64,000 nt of DNA from positions 1,048,893 to 1,112,892 of the forward strand of contig NZ_LN868937.1 in assembly GCF_001244735.1 (NCBI RefSeq), read 5' to 3'. Source of the stretch: Bacillus andreraoultii (GTDB lineage: Bacteria > Bacillota > Bacilli > Bacillales > Caldibacillaceae). Positions 21,144 through 29,309 of the stretch are shown one piece after another (the stretch's first letter is position 1; each line of letters opens with the position of its first letter). The position numbers and the translations under genes were made by a program. The notes beneath the pieces are model-generated. The model made no database searches. It saw only the letters and a list, made by a program, of their open reading frames with translations, and was not told the DNA's origin.

Positions 21144-21356
21144 CGTGGGTCAAATGCATGGAAAAATATATTTAAACATCGAACTGCTGTAGACCGTGTA
21201 AATGCTTATTTAAAGGAATATTTTCAACTCAATACTGTCTGTTATCGAACAGGCAAACGTGCAAAAGTTCATTTTGAGCTTGTAACACTTATTTACAATA
21301 CTTCGAAATTAGCCTGTGATCGAATGAATATGTTATTAGCCCGCCAAGCCGCATAA
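21144..21356 (+). pseudogene. IS1182-family transposase, C-terminal fragment
   Basis: Codes for RGSNAWKNIFKHRTAVDRVN and onward to SKLACDRMNMLLARQAA, matching the last 70 residues of the IS1182 transposase at 17870-18060. It still has the RTGKRAKVHFEL segment that the other copy lost. The upstream part of the element is missing. It abuts a histidine kinase remnant. Confidence 0.85.
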
Positions 21357-21470
21357 ACTGTCGGACTTGGATTACCGTTAAGTAAAATGATTGCAAATGC
21401 CCTTGGAGGAGATTTGATATTAGTAAAAAGCTCTGAAGAAGGAACGACCTATGGACAGCTAATCTTTTAG
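21357..21470 (+). pseudogene. C-terminal end of a sensor histidine kinase
   Basis: Immediately after the transposase stop, an open frame reads TVGLGLPLSKMIANALGGDL and ends GTTYGQLIF before TAG. GLGLPLSKMIA is the G2 ATP-lid box of histidine kinase HATPase domains, and the ending is typical of these proteins. Only 37 codons remain, followed by its own terminator, so the kinase was lost by an IS-linked deletion. Confidence 0.75.
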
Positions 21471-21480
21471 CTGTTTTTTT
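21455..21480 (+). terminator. Terminator of the lost kinase gene
   Basis: ACAGCT (21455-21460) and AGCTGT (21469-21474) followed by seven T. The stem overlaps the kinase stop codon. Confidence 0.7.
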
Positions 21481-21567
21481 ATGGTTAAGATCTATATGAG
21501 TCTTGGATACAAGGTATAATGGAAAACTATAAAGTCGAAAAGTCTTAGCTGAATCTTAAAACTTAAA

Positions 21568-23231
21568 CCTGAATTATTCACAGAAATTCAGAAACTTATT
21601 ATAACTTATGGATTACCAAGCCTTTTCGGCTTTATTGTAATTCATTAAAAAAATGAAAAAAGAATCCATTTCTGTTAAAGTTAAAGTAACCAAAACAAAA
21701 ACCAAACAGAAAGGACTCTTTATATGGTTACTTTAACGCAAAAAACACTTGATTTCAATCATAAAATTAAATTGTCAAATGATGGAGGTTCTCTTTCCTC
21801 CGATACAGGTGAGTTTCTTTTTAGAGAATTCGATGAAAAAATTGGTTTTTCAAAGACTTTAGTTAAGTACTTGAGACTTAACGATTCAAGGAAATATTAT
21901 CTTCATTCAAATGAAAACTTGTTACGTCAAAAAGTCTATCAAATCATTGCCGGGTATGCGGAAGATGATGCGGCTGATCAGTTGACTCATGATCCTGTGT
22001 TTAAGGAAATCATTGAAACTCCAACACTTGCTTCCCAGCCCAGTTTGTCTCGCTTTTATACACGATTTGATAAAGATTCAATTGAACAATTAAATCTGGC
22101 TAACCAAGAAATGCTTGATAAGATTCATTGTTTTCGACAATCGAAAGAGTTATTTATCGACTTGGATTCGACTCATTCGGATACATATGGGGACCAAGAA
22201 TCTTCGTCATATAATACTCATTATGGCACGATGGGTTTTCATCCATTAGTCGCCTTTGATGGTGCGACTGGTGACTTTTTGAAAGCACAACTCCGTCCCG
22301 GAAATGTTTATACATCAAATGGTGTGGTGGAATTTATTCGGCCTCTCATTAAACATTATAACGAAATGTTTCCGGAAACTACCCTGTTTCTTCGTGGAGA
22401 TAGTGGGTTTGCTGTTCCGGGATTATACGATCTGTGTGAAGAAGAATCTGTTTTGTATATTATTCGGTTGAAATCGAATTCACAACTACAAAGTTTAGCG
22501 AAGGAATACCATCCTTCTTCCGCACCTTTAGATGTTTCCAAGACGGAAACCTATTATGAAGAAACGATTTACCAAGCAAAATCATGGTCAAAACCAAGAA
22601 GGGTGATTATTCAATCGGTACGTCCTGCAGGTGAGCTGTTCTTTACCCATTCCTTTTTTGTTACTAACTTTGAATTAGCTTTTCCTCAAGATATCGTCCG
22701 AGCTTATCAAAAAAGAGGGACGATGGAAAACTATATCAAAGAAGCAAAAAATGGCTTTTACTTTGATCATATGAATAGCCACGCTTTTCTAGTGAACGAA
22801 GTAAAAATGATGTTAACACTTCTTGCATATAATTTGACCAATTGGTTACGAACTCTTTGTTTTCCGGAAGGTCAAAAAACTATGCAAATTGATACGATAC
22901 GTACTCGGTTAATTAAAGCGGCAAGTAAAGTCGTGAAATCAGGCAGATCCCTTTACTTCAAACTATCATCGAGTTTTGTGTATCAAAATTTCTTTTGGGA
23001 TGTACTGAATCGAATTCAAAAACTACAATTGGAATGACCAATAGAATACTTCTCATAACTGAAAAAAATAAATTTTTCAGTCAAGGGGGAAGTATGCCCA
23101 AAATACCAGAGTTGTTCTATTGAAAATTCAGTTATTTTATGAATTGGCTACGGTTCTTAATTAAATACCGTTATGTTCAACTAATTTAACAAATTTTATC
23201 AAATGGGATTTGTAGCTATGAATATTTCAGG
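21568..23231 (+). mobile_element. Complete IS1380-type element
   Basis: Ends are inverted repeats: CCTGAATTATTCACAG on the left and CCTGAAATATTCATAG read inward on the right. The element is 1,664 bp, flanked by the 5-bp direct repeat TTAAA (21563-21567 and 23232-23236). One intact transposase is inside. Confidence 0.88.
21724..23037 (+). CDS. IS1380-family DDE transposase
   Basis: Transposase of 437 residues. The catalytic pieces typical of the family are visible: FIDLDSTHSDTYGDQE (first Asp, about residues 143-158), LFLRGDSGFAVPGLY (second Asp, about 220-234) and RGTMENYIKEAKNGF (Glu, about 335-349). AAAGGA lies upstream of the ATG. No frameshift or stop is seen and both IS ends and the target duplication are intact, so it is the best candidate here, with the IS21, for a currently mobile element. 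Confidence 0.92.
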   Translation: MVTLTQKTLDFNHKIKLSNDGGSLSSDTGEFLFREFDEKIGFSKTLVKYLRLNDSRKYYLHSNENLLRQKVYQIIAGYAEDDAADQLTHDPVFKEIIETPTLASQPSLSRFYTRFDKDSIEQLNLANQEMLDKIHCFRQSKELFIDLDSTHSDTYGDQESSSYNTHYGTMGFHPLVAFDGATGDFLKAQLRPGNVYTSNGVVEFIRPLIKHYNEMFPETTLFLRGDSGFAVPGLYDLCEEESVLYIIRLKSNSQLQSLAKEYHPSSAPLDVSKTETYYEETIYQAKSWSKPRRVIIQSVRPAGELFFTHSFFVTNFELAFPQDIVRAYQKRGTMENYIKEAKNGFYFDHMNSHAFLVNEVKMMLTLLAYNLTNWLRTLCFPEGQKTMQIDTIRTRLIKAASKVVKSGRSLYFKLSSSFVYQNFFWDVLNRIQKLQLE

Positions 23232-23260
23232 TTAAATCAAAAATTAAAAAAATAACTCAA

Positions 23261-23284
23261 AGTCCTTCAATAAAGTGAAGGACT
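23261..23284. terminator. Terminator shared by flanking units
   Basis: AGTCCTTCA (23261-23269) pairs with TGAAGGACT (23276-23284), then TTTCTTTA on plus. On minus it follows the small gene at 23304-23420. Confidence 0.65.
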
Positions 23285-23303
23285 TTTCTTTATAATCGCC
23301 AAT

Positions 23304-23420
23304 TTATTTCTTCTTGCCTTTTTTTTCTTTTTTCGGATTATCAATCATAAATGCAGTTTCTTCTTGATGGTCGTTACGAAGTTGTTCAATACTTGAGTTT
23401 TGAATTCCTTTTTTCGTCAT
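23304..23420 (-). CDS. Small basic protein, unknown function
   Basis: A 38-codon gene too short for standard ORF calling. The ATG at 23418-23420 has AAGGTGGTGA upstream at correct spacing. The product begins MTKKGIQNSSIEQLRND and ends NPKKEKKGKKK, so it is hydrophilic with a strongly basic tail. A good ribosome-binding site and a terminator just downstream support translation. I cannot assign a family. Confidence 0.6.
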   Translation of the reverse strand: MTKKGIQNSSIEQLRNDHQEETAFMIDNPKKEKKGKKK

Positions 23421-23458
23421 TATCTTCACCACCTTATTAGTATCATTTAATTAATATC

Positions 23459-23575
23459 TACTCTCATAACTGATGACCGCATAGGGAAGGCTTCGTCAGC
23501 ATAACCTATTAGCCGAAAAAAGTTTTTTCCGCGAACTCTAGTCTCTTGGTTGACTAAAGGATCTAGCCCTGACTT
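23459..23575 (+). repeat. Dispersed intergenic repeat, copy B
   Basis: Matches copy A in the blocks GGGAAGGCTTCGTCAGCAT, TTAGCCGAAAAAAG, TTTTTTCCGCGAACTC, AGTCTCTTGGTTG and GGATCTAGCCCTGA. It lies between the small minus-strand gene and the metallo-hydrolase gene. Confidence 0.65.
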
Positions 23576-23731
23576 TTCATTATTATTTTGACTAAATCAC
23601 AAATAAATCATGCATAGAAACCACTTCCAAAAATCTACAAATATTATTTTTGAAAATTTTATCGTGTTTCGCTTTTATTTATTTTATAATTTAACATGAA
23701 CAATAATCTGATAAGGAAGAGGGGAAATCAA

Positions 23732-24889
23732 GTGTTTAAAAAGTTGATGGCAATCATACTTTCAGTGGCACTCATTTTAGGAATTACTCCGATGAAAAGT
23801 GATGCTGCGACAAAAAGATATATGACCGTTCATTTTATAAATGTCGGACAAGGTGATGCAATTTATATTAAAGGTCCTTATGGAGAAGATATACTTATTG
23901 ACGGTGGAAACAACTCTAAAGGCAATGATGTTGTAAATTATTTAAAGAAACAAAAAGTAGATGATATTGAAGTTTTAATCGCAACACATCCCGATGCAGA
24001 CCATATTGGTGGTTTAGATAATGTATTAAAGGCTTTTAAAGTTGAAAATATTTATGCGCCAAAAGTAAGCCATACGTCACAAACATATAAAGACTTTTTA
24101 ACTGCGGTAAAAAATGAAAAGAAAACGATAAAGACTGCACAAAAGGGGGTAAAACTTTCAATTAAAGGAGTAACGGCTAGTTTTGTAGCTCCCGTGAAAG
24201 CATATAGTAAAAGTGATTTGAATAACTGGAGTGCCGTTGTTAAGATGACTTACGGAAAAAAATCATTTTTATTTACTGGCGATGCAGAGACAAAATCTGA
24301 AAAAGATATGATGAATTCGAAACAAAACTTAACAGCAAACGTTATTAAAATCGGTCACCATGGAGCGAAAACTTCAACAAGCCCAGAGTTCTTAAATAAG
24401 GTAAAGCCACAATATGCCATTATAAGTGATGGGAAAAACAATAGTTATGGCCATCCAACTTCTGAAGTGCTTAACCGATTGAAATCAGCAAAAGTAAATG
24501 TTTATCGGACGGATAAACAAGGGACCATTATTGCAAAAACTGACGGATCAACAATTGCATTTAATACGAAACCAGCTGTAACAAATTCAGCATCATCAAC
24601 ATCGAAATCAAAACCAACGACTAGTTATAAATTGACAGCGAGTTTAAATACGACGAAACCGAAACAATACGGAACAGTAAATTTAACGGTTAAAGGTTTA
24701 CCAAGCGGCACAAATTATAAAGCAGTGTTTCATTATAAATCAACAAATACTACTTATTCAGGGAAAGTTGGCAAAACACTGCCTGTCAAAATTGGTAGAG
24801 CACTAAAAGGTTACCGTGTTACTATTGATGTAAGTGCCACATATAAAGGAAAGACATATAATACAACAACTTCTTTTGTACCTCAATAA
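23732..24889 (+). CDS. Secreted ComEC-like metallo-beta-lactamase-fold hydrolase
   Basis: Extracellular hydrolase of the metallo-beta-lactamase fold, related to the C-terminal domain of ComEC; substrate unknown, possibly a nucleic acid or phosphodiester. A GTG start after AGAGGGGA gives a clean signal peptide (FKKLMAIILSVALILG, cleavage near SDAA). The catalytic domain (about residues 25-270) has HFINVGQGDA, ILIDGG, the metal motif THPDADHIGG, LFTGDAE and KIGHHGAKTS. A Ser/Thr-rich linker and a beta-sandwich-like C-terminal domain (about 295-385) follow. The next gene encodes a DUF3006 protein, a frequent partner of such hydrolases. Confidence 0.88.
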   Translation: MFKKLMAIILSVALILGITPMKSDAATKRYMTVHFINVGQGDAIYIKGPYGEDILIDGGNNSKGNDVVNYLKKQKVDDIEVLIATHPDADHIGGLDNVLKAFKVENIYAPKVSHTSQTYKDFLTAVKNEKKTIKTAQKGVKLSIKGVTASFVAPVKAYSKSDLNNWSAVVKMTYGKKSFLFTGDAETKSEKDMMNSKQNLTANVIKIGHHGAKTSTSPEFLNKVKPQYAIISDGKNNSYGHPTSEVLNRLKSAKVNVYRTDKQGTIIAKTDGSTIAFNTKPAVTNSASSTSKSKPTTSYKLTASLNTTKPKQYGTVNLTVKGLPSGTNYKAVFHYKSTNTTYSGKVGKTLPVKIGRALKGYRVTIDVSATYKGKTYNTTTSFVPQ

Positions 24890-25125
24890 GTTGTCGTACG
24901 AAATTGAACACTTATAATTGATTGTGACCGATGGAAGGAGAAAGAACTATTTTTGCATTGCACAAGTTGCATTAAGTTTTTCTATGAAATAGGCAAAGCT
25001 TTTAAGAAATCCGCATATGCTTGTTAAACTTAACGCCACTCGTTCAGTGCAAAACTAACTCCATTGAAATGATTTCAACTATTTTTTACTACTTAAGAAA
25101 ATATTGTTATAAGCAGGTGTTCGGA

Positions 25126-25341
25126 ATGAAACTTATACTTGATCGATTTGAAGGAAGTTTAGCGGTCTGTGAAACAGAATCAGGTGAAATGATTGATATT
25201 GAAAAGGGATATCTTCCGAAAAATGTAAAAGTCGGTGATGTGATTATCTTTGAAAATAACACCTATACAATCGATCAGAGTGAAACAGAGAAACGTCGGA
25301 AGGAAATTGAAGACTTAATGGCGGAGCTTTGGGAAGACTAA
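25126..25341 (+). CDS. DUF3006 domain protein
   Basis: A 71-residue acidic protein, MKLILDRFEGSLAVCE onward, with a small beta-barrel look (ILDRFEG..AVCE...M.DI...LP..VKVGDVI) and a helical C-terminus. DUF3006 proteins often sit next to ComEC-like hydrolases, as here, but their role is not known. The ATG at 25126 is chosen with AGGTG upstream. A longer frame begins 35 codons earlier but has no ribosome-binding site and adds a Cys-rich segment that the family lacks. Confidence 0.8.
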   Translation: MKLILDRFEGSLAVCETESGEMIDIEKGYLPKNVKVGDVIIFENNTYTIDQSETEKRRKEIEDLMAELWED

Positions 25342-25409
25342 GAATTTTTATAAAATCGACTTCTTTAAAAAGAATAGTGAAGCAGGGACAAAAGTATTCC
25401 AGCTATAGG

Positions 25410-25468
25410 AAAACCCGAACTTTTCATGCGAATGATCATTTGGAGTTTCGCAATTGCTCGGGTTTTTT
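25410..25468 (+). terminator. Terminator after the DUF3006 gene
   Basis: AAAACCCGAAC pairs with GCTCGGGTTTT, and the inner TTCATGCGAA/TTCGCAA adds to the stem; TTTTTTAT follows. Confidence 0.7.
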
Positions 25469-25691
25469 ATATGTATTGTTATTTTAAAGGGAATTTATTT
25501 GCCGCTTCCAAAGGGCAATCCGACTCATTTTATCCAATTCTTGTCATAATAACTTTGTCTAATTTTTAACAGATAAATAAAACCGCCTGAAGTGTTTTGT
25601 AAACATGTTACGATAGTAATGTAATGATAGTTTACTATTTTAAAAGGATGAAATGGATATGATGATATTCTTTATGCTTGGAGGTATTTAA

Positions 25692-26381
25692 ATGAGGGTA
25701 AAGAACACAGTGGACGATTTAACTAAATTCACAATTTTGTCACACTTAACAGATGAAGGATTGGAAAGGGTTAAAAAGCAATTATTCCAACGTACGTATA
25801 AAAAAAATCAATTATTATTTACTGTTGGTGACCCCCGAGAACGAATCTACCTTTTAAGTAAAGGTTATGTCAAGTTAGAAAAGACGAATGCTGATGCCAC
25901 TATGCTCTATTTAGATTATGTAAAGCCCCATGACTTATTCCCCTATGGCGGTATGTTTAAAGATACTTACTATCATTACGCTGCATATGCATTAACAGAT
26001 ATTATGGTTTATTATATACCTACTACTATATTTGAAGAGCTCGTACAGACAAATAAAGAGCAGTTACTTTACATTGTAAACCGCTTATCAAGGATTTTAG
26101 AACAGCATGAAAGAAGATTGCAAACAGTTACAACATCGAACGTAAAAGACAAAGTAGAACAATCTATCACCTATTTATTAGAAGGATTTGGCATTCCAAA
26201 AGAAAATGATGTTGTCATTGATGTGCCGATGACAATCACTGAAATCGCAAAAATATCTGGTACATCAAGAGAAACGGTGTCCCATGTGTTTAAAGACTTA
26301 CGCTGCGATGGATTGCTGACAATGGAAGGACGTCAAATAATCATTCATGATGTGAATTATTTTAAAGATAAAGTGCAGTGA
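25692..26381 (+). CDS. arcR: ArcR-type Crp/Fnr transcriptional regulator
   Basis: Likely activator of the arginine deiminase genes that follow, by analogy with ArcR of B. licheniformis and other Firmicutes. A cyclic-nucleotide-binding-like beta-roll (about residues 12-125) lacks the cysteine cluster of Fnr. A long dimer helix and a winged helix-turn-helix (about 165-215, MTITEIAKISGTSRETVSHVFKDL) follow. The ATG has TTGGAGG upstream. Two TGTGA-N6-CCAC boxes lie between this gene and arcA. The ligand or signal is not visible in the sequence. Confidence 0.85.
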   Translation: MRVKNTVDDLTKFTILSHLTDEGLERVKKQLFQRTYKKNQLLFTVGDPRERIYLLSKGYVKLEKTNADATMLYLDYVKPHDLFPYGGMFKDTYYHYAAYALTDIMVYYIPTTIFEELVQTNKEQLLYIVNRLSRILEQHERRLQTVTTSNVKDKVEQSITYLLEGFGIPKENDVVIDVPMTITEIAKISGTSRETVSHVFKDLRCDGLLTMEGRQIIIHDVNYFKDKVQ

Positions 26382-26462
26382 GTTTTATAATTTGTTATCT
26401 TAAATGTTTATTTATATGTATATTCATGTGCTTACGTGAATCGACTTAAAAACTCGAAATCA

Positions 26463-26476
26463 TGTAGGCGCTTTCT
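26463..26476. promoter_or_regulatory. cre site upstream of arcA
   Basis: TGTAGGCGCTTTCT, preceded by A, meets the cre consensus WTGNAANCGNWNNCW except for one G in place of A. It lies directly before the two Crp/Fnr-type boxes. ADI operons of bacilli are known to be glucose-repressed. Confidence 0.55.
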
Positions 26477-26480
26477 ATTT

Positions 26481-26519
26481 TGTGAAATATACCACGGAAA
26501 CGGTGTGAATCTATCCACA
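26481..26519. promoter_or_regulatory. Two tandem Crp/Fnr/ArcR-type boxes
   Basis: TGTGAAATATACCACG (26481-26496) and TGTGAATCTATCCACA (26504-26519) fit TGTGA-N6-TCACA with one to three mismatches. Their centres are 23 bp apart, roughly two helical turns. They lie about 165-200 bp before the arcA start, just after arcR. ArcR is the natural ligand; this is an inference. Confidence 0.6.
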
Positions 26520-26541
26520 GTAATGATGTGATGGTAGCGCA

Positions 26542-26573
26542 CCTCATTATGTAACCGCCACCATAATGGAGGC
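26542..26573 (+). other. Hairpin in the arcA leader
   Basis: CCTCATTATG pairs with CATAATGGAGG (one bulge) around TAACCGCCAC. No T run follows, so it is more likely a transcript-stabilising hairpin than a terminator. Confidence 0.4.
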
Positions 26574-26683
26574 AAGAGAAATTTCATATTTAACTTGTTA
26601 GCGCCTTCACAACAACAAAACTTCAATTCTATTAAGATAATAACTGTAAGAAGCATTTCATAATTTTTAAGGAGGGTATTCAA

Positions 26684-27916
26684 TTGAAACATCCACTTCA
26701 TATTACTTCTGAAATTGGTGAATTAAAAACAGTTTTGCTACATCGTCCAGGTGAAGAAGTTGAAAATCTTACCCCAGAATATTTACACAGATTATTATTT
26801 GATGATATCCCATACTTACCGATTATTCAAAAAGAGCATGATTACTTTGCTTCTACCTTAAAAAATCGAGGAATTGAAGTGCTCTATTTAACAACATTAT
26901 TAACGGAGGCACTTTACACCGATGACATTAAAAAACAATTTGTTACTGATCTATTGACTGAATCACGTGTTAGTGTAAATGGTTCTTTTACTAATTTATA
27001 TGAATACTTATTCTCGTATGACACTGAAGAAATGATTAAAAAAATTATGGCTGGTGTTCGTAAGTCGGAAATTGAGACAAAAAAGAAAACACATCTATAT
27101 GAAATGTTAGAAGACCATTATCCATTTTATCTAGATCCGATGCCAAATTTATATTTCACAAGGGACCCAGCTGCTACTATTGGGAATGGATTAACAATTA
27201 ATCGAATGAGGGAACCAGCTAGACGACGTGAATCATTATTTATGAAATATATAATAAAATATCATCCACGTTTTGCTAGTCATGATATTCCTATATGGTT
27301 TAACCGAGATTTTGATTATCCGATGGAAGGAGGAGACGAACTCGTATTATCTAAAGATACAATTGCCATTGGTATCAGTGCAAGAACAGCGGCGAAAGCA
27401 ATTGAACGTTTTGCACTAAATGTGTTTAATCGTGAAAGTGATATTAAACGAGTTGTAGCTGTAGAGATTCCAAAATCAAGAGCGTTTATGCACTTAGATA
27501 CTGTGTTTACAATGGTTGACTATGATAAATTTACCATTCACCCTGCAATTCAAGGACCAGAAGGAAACATGAATATATATATTCTTGAAAAAGGTCCGAA
27601 TGAAGAAACGGTTAAAATTACACATAAAACAAACTTAATGGAAACATTGGCAGAAGTATTAGGGCTAAAAGAAGTTGCACTAATTCCTTGTGGTGGTGGT
27701 GATGTGATTGCTGCTCCGAGAGAACAATGGAATGATGGATCAAATACATTAGCCATTGCTCCAGGTGTAGTTGTAACTTACGATCGGAACTATGTATCGA
27801 ATAGGCTACTAAGAGAACATGGTATTGAAGTTATCGAAGTTCTAAGCTCGGAATTATCAAGAGGACGTGGGGGCCCTCGTTGTATGAGTATGCCCCTTGT
27901 TCGTAACGACATCTAA
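26684..27916 (+). CDS. arcA: Arginine deiminase
   Basis: First enzyme of the ADI pathway: arginine to citrulline plus ammonia. The 410-residue guanidino-group-modifying enzyme shows [26 protein letters not shown] (catalytic His and Asp) and [13 protein letters not shown]. The nucleophilic cysteine is at residue 400 in [10 protein letters not shown]. The start is TTG with AAGGAGGG 6 nt upstream. It heads arcA-arcB-arcD-arcC-arcD2-arcT, with cre and ArcR-type boxes upstream. Confidence 0.97.
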   Translation: MKHPLHITSEIGELKTVLLHRPGEEVENLTPEYLHRLLFDDIPYLPIIQKEHDYFASTLKNRGIEVLYLTTLLTEALYTDDIKKQFVTDLLTESRVSVNGSFTNLYEYLFSYDTEEMIKKIMAGVRKSEIETKKKTHLYEMLEDHYPFYLDPMPNLYFTRDPAATIGNGLTINRMREPARRRESLFMKYIIKYHPRFASHDIPIWFNRDFDYPMEGGDELVLSKDTIAIGISARTAAKAIERFALNVFNRESDIKRVVAVEIPKSRAFMHLDTVFTMVDYDKFTIHPAIQGPEGNMNIYILEKGPNEETVKITHKTNLMETLAEVLGLKEVALIPCGGGDVIAAPREQWNDGSNTLAIAPGVVVTYDRNYVSNRLLREHGIEVIEVLSSELSRGRGGPRCMSMPLVRNDI

Positions 27917-27933
27917 AAGAAAGACAAGTTTAA

Positions 27934-27974
27934 CAATGCTGATAAATAGGTACATGTTGCTATTTATCAGCATT
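27934..27974 (+). other. Intercistronic hairpin arcA-arcB
   Basis: A perfect 15-bp stem, AATGCTGATAAATAG with CTATTTATCAGCATT, followed by ATAAAAATTTTTG. It may act as a partial terminator or processing site that sets the arcA to arcB ratio. Confidence 0.6.
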
Positions 27975-28006
27975 ATAAAAATTTTTGCCAAATTAGGAGG
28001 ATTACT

Positions 28007-29017
28007 ATGTCTGCCACCGAAACGAGTCCATTAGCAGGAAAAAGCTTCTTAAAATTAAAAGATTTCACAGGAGAAGAAATCAATTATTTAATAGATTTAG
28101 CTGCTGATTTAAAGGAGAAAAAGAAAGTCGGTATCCCTCATCGTTATATGGAAGGACAGAATGTTGCATTACTTTTTGAAAAACCATCAACAAGAACTCG
28201 TTGTGCATTTACTGTTGCATGTGTTGATTTAGGGGCACATCCTGAATATTTAGGGAAAAATGATATACAATTTGGCAAGAAAGAATCGATTCGTGATACA
28301 GCAATTGTACTAGGTCGGATGTTTGATGGAATTGAATTTAGAGGATTTGATCAATCAACGGTAGAGGCTTTATCAGAATATTCCGGTGTGCCCGTTTGGA
28401 ATGGACTAACTAATGAATTCCATCCGACACAAATTTTAGCTGACTTTTTAACAATTAAAGAAAATATTGGCCACCTAAAAGGTGTAACACTTGTTTATGT
28501 TGGTGATGGCCGAAATAATATGGGAAATAGTTTATTAATTGGTGGAGCAAAAGTAGGAATGGATATACGGATTTGCTCTCCAGAACAATTATTACCAAGT
28601 GATGAAATCGTTAATTATGCTAAAAAGATTGCGAAAGAAACAGATGCTAAAGTTATGGTTACATCAAATATTGATCAAGCTGTTTCCGGTGCTGACGTCC
28701 TTTACACAGACGTTTGGGTATCTATGGGAGAAGAAGATAAATTCAAAGAAAGAATTGAATTATTACTTCCATATCAAGTAAATCGTGAAATGCTAAACAA
28801 AACAGGTAATGAAAATGTTATGTTCTTACACTGCTTACCAAGCTTCCATGATTTAGAAACACAAGTAGGCCGAGAAGTTTATGAAAAATTTGGTTTAACC
28901 GAAATGGAAGTAACGGATGAAGTATTTCAAAGTGAAAATTCATTTGTTTTTGATGAAGCTGAAAATAGATTACACACAATTAAAGCCGTGATGGCAGCAA
29001 CAAATGGAAAGTTTTAA
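28007..29017 (+). CDS. arcB: Ornithine carbamoyltransferase, catabolic
   Basis: Second ADI enzyme: phosphorolysis of citrulline to ornithine and carbamoyl phosphate. The 336-residue sequence has the carbamoyl-phosphate motif [11 protein letters not shown] (about residues 54-64), [10 protein letters not shown] and the ornithine-binding HCLPSFHD (about 275-282). The context decides the catabolic reading; sequence alone would also fit anabolic ArgF. TTAGGAGG precedes the ATG. Confidence 0.95.
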   Translation: MSATETSPLAGKSFLKLKDFTGEEINYLIDLAADLKEKKKVGIPHRYMEGQNVALLFEKPSTRTRCAFTVACVDLGAHPEYLGKNDIQFGKKESIRDTAIVLGRMFDGIEFRGFDQSTVEALSEYSGVPVWNGLTNEFHPTQILADFLTIKENIGHLKGVTLVYVGDGRNNMGNSLLIGGAKVGMDIRICSPEQLLPSDEIVNYAKKIAKETDAKVMVTSNIDQAVSGADVLYTDVWVSMGEEDKFKERIELLLPYQVNREMLNKTGNENVMFLHCLPSFHDLETQVGREVYEKFGLTEMEVTDEVFQSENSFVFDEAENRLHTIKAVMAATNGKF

Positions 29018-29309
29018 ATGGATTCAACCATATTGCCCCTACTCAATGTAGTAGGGGATGAATGAGTAAAATTGTTAGTGGAGGTTCAACCCAAACGGAA
29101 ATAAGAGGAAAAAGAGATTTAAAGCCCCATAAAAGTATAGTTTTACGAAGTGACAAACATCGCGTCGGCTTATAGTCTCTGCCAGGTTGTCGTGATCTAT
29201 TGGAGAGGATGCCCATCTACAAGCTCGAAAACTATGAGGTCCAAATTCTTGTAGCATTTGATTAACAAGGAGAACATATTCTCCTCAAACTAAAGAGAAG
29301 GTGAGTCAA
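29018..29309 (+). other. Unexplained intergenic segment arcB-arcD
   Basis: 292 bp. An 8-bp hairpin CCCCTACT/AGTAGGGG (29036-29057) follows arcB. The rest, about 29080-29250, is visibly richer in G and C than its surroundings and holds possible pairings, such as ATAGTTTTACG (near 29135) with CGAAAACTAT (near 29230) and CTACAAG with CTTGTAG. A 60-codon minus-strand frame covers it, but without a credible start. It could be a structured RNA or a mobile-element scar. Confidence 0.35.

Noticed and set aside
16855..23231. A new defence or mobile system in the IS-rich region
   Set aside because: Every coding piece is explained by IS1182, IS21, IS1380-type or decayed small membrane/kinase genes; no nuclease, ATPase or toxin partner other than IstB is present.
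29075..29257. 60-codon minus-strand frame between arcB and arcD
   Set aside because: No ribosome-binding site and no recognisable family; kept only as an unexplained segment.
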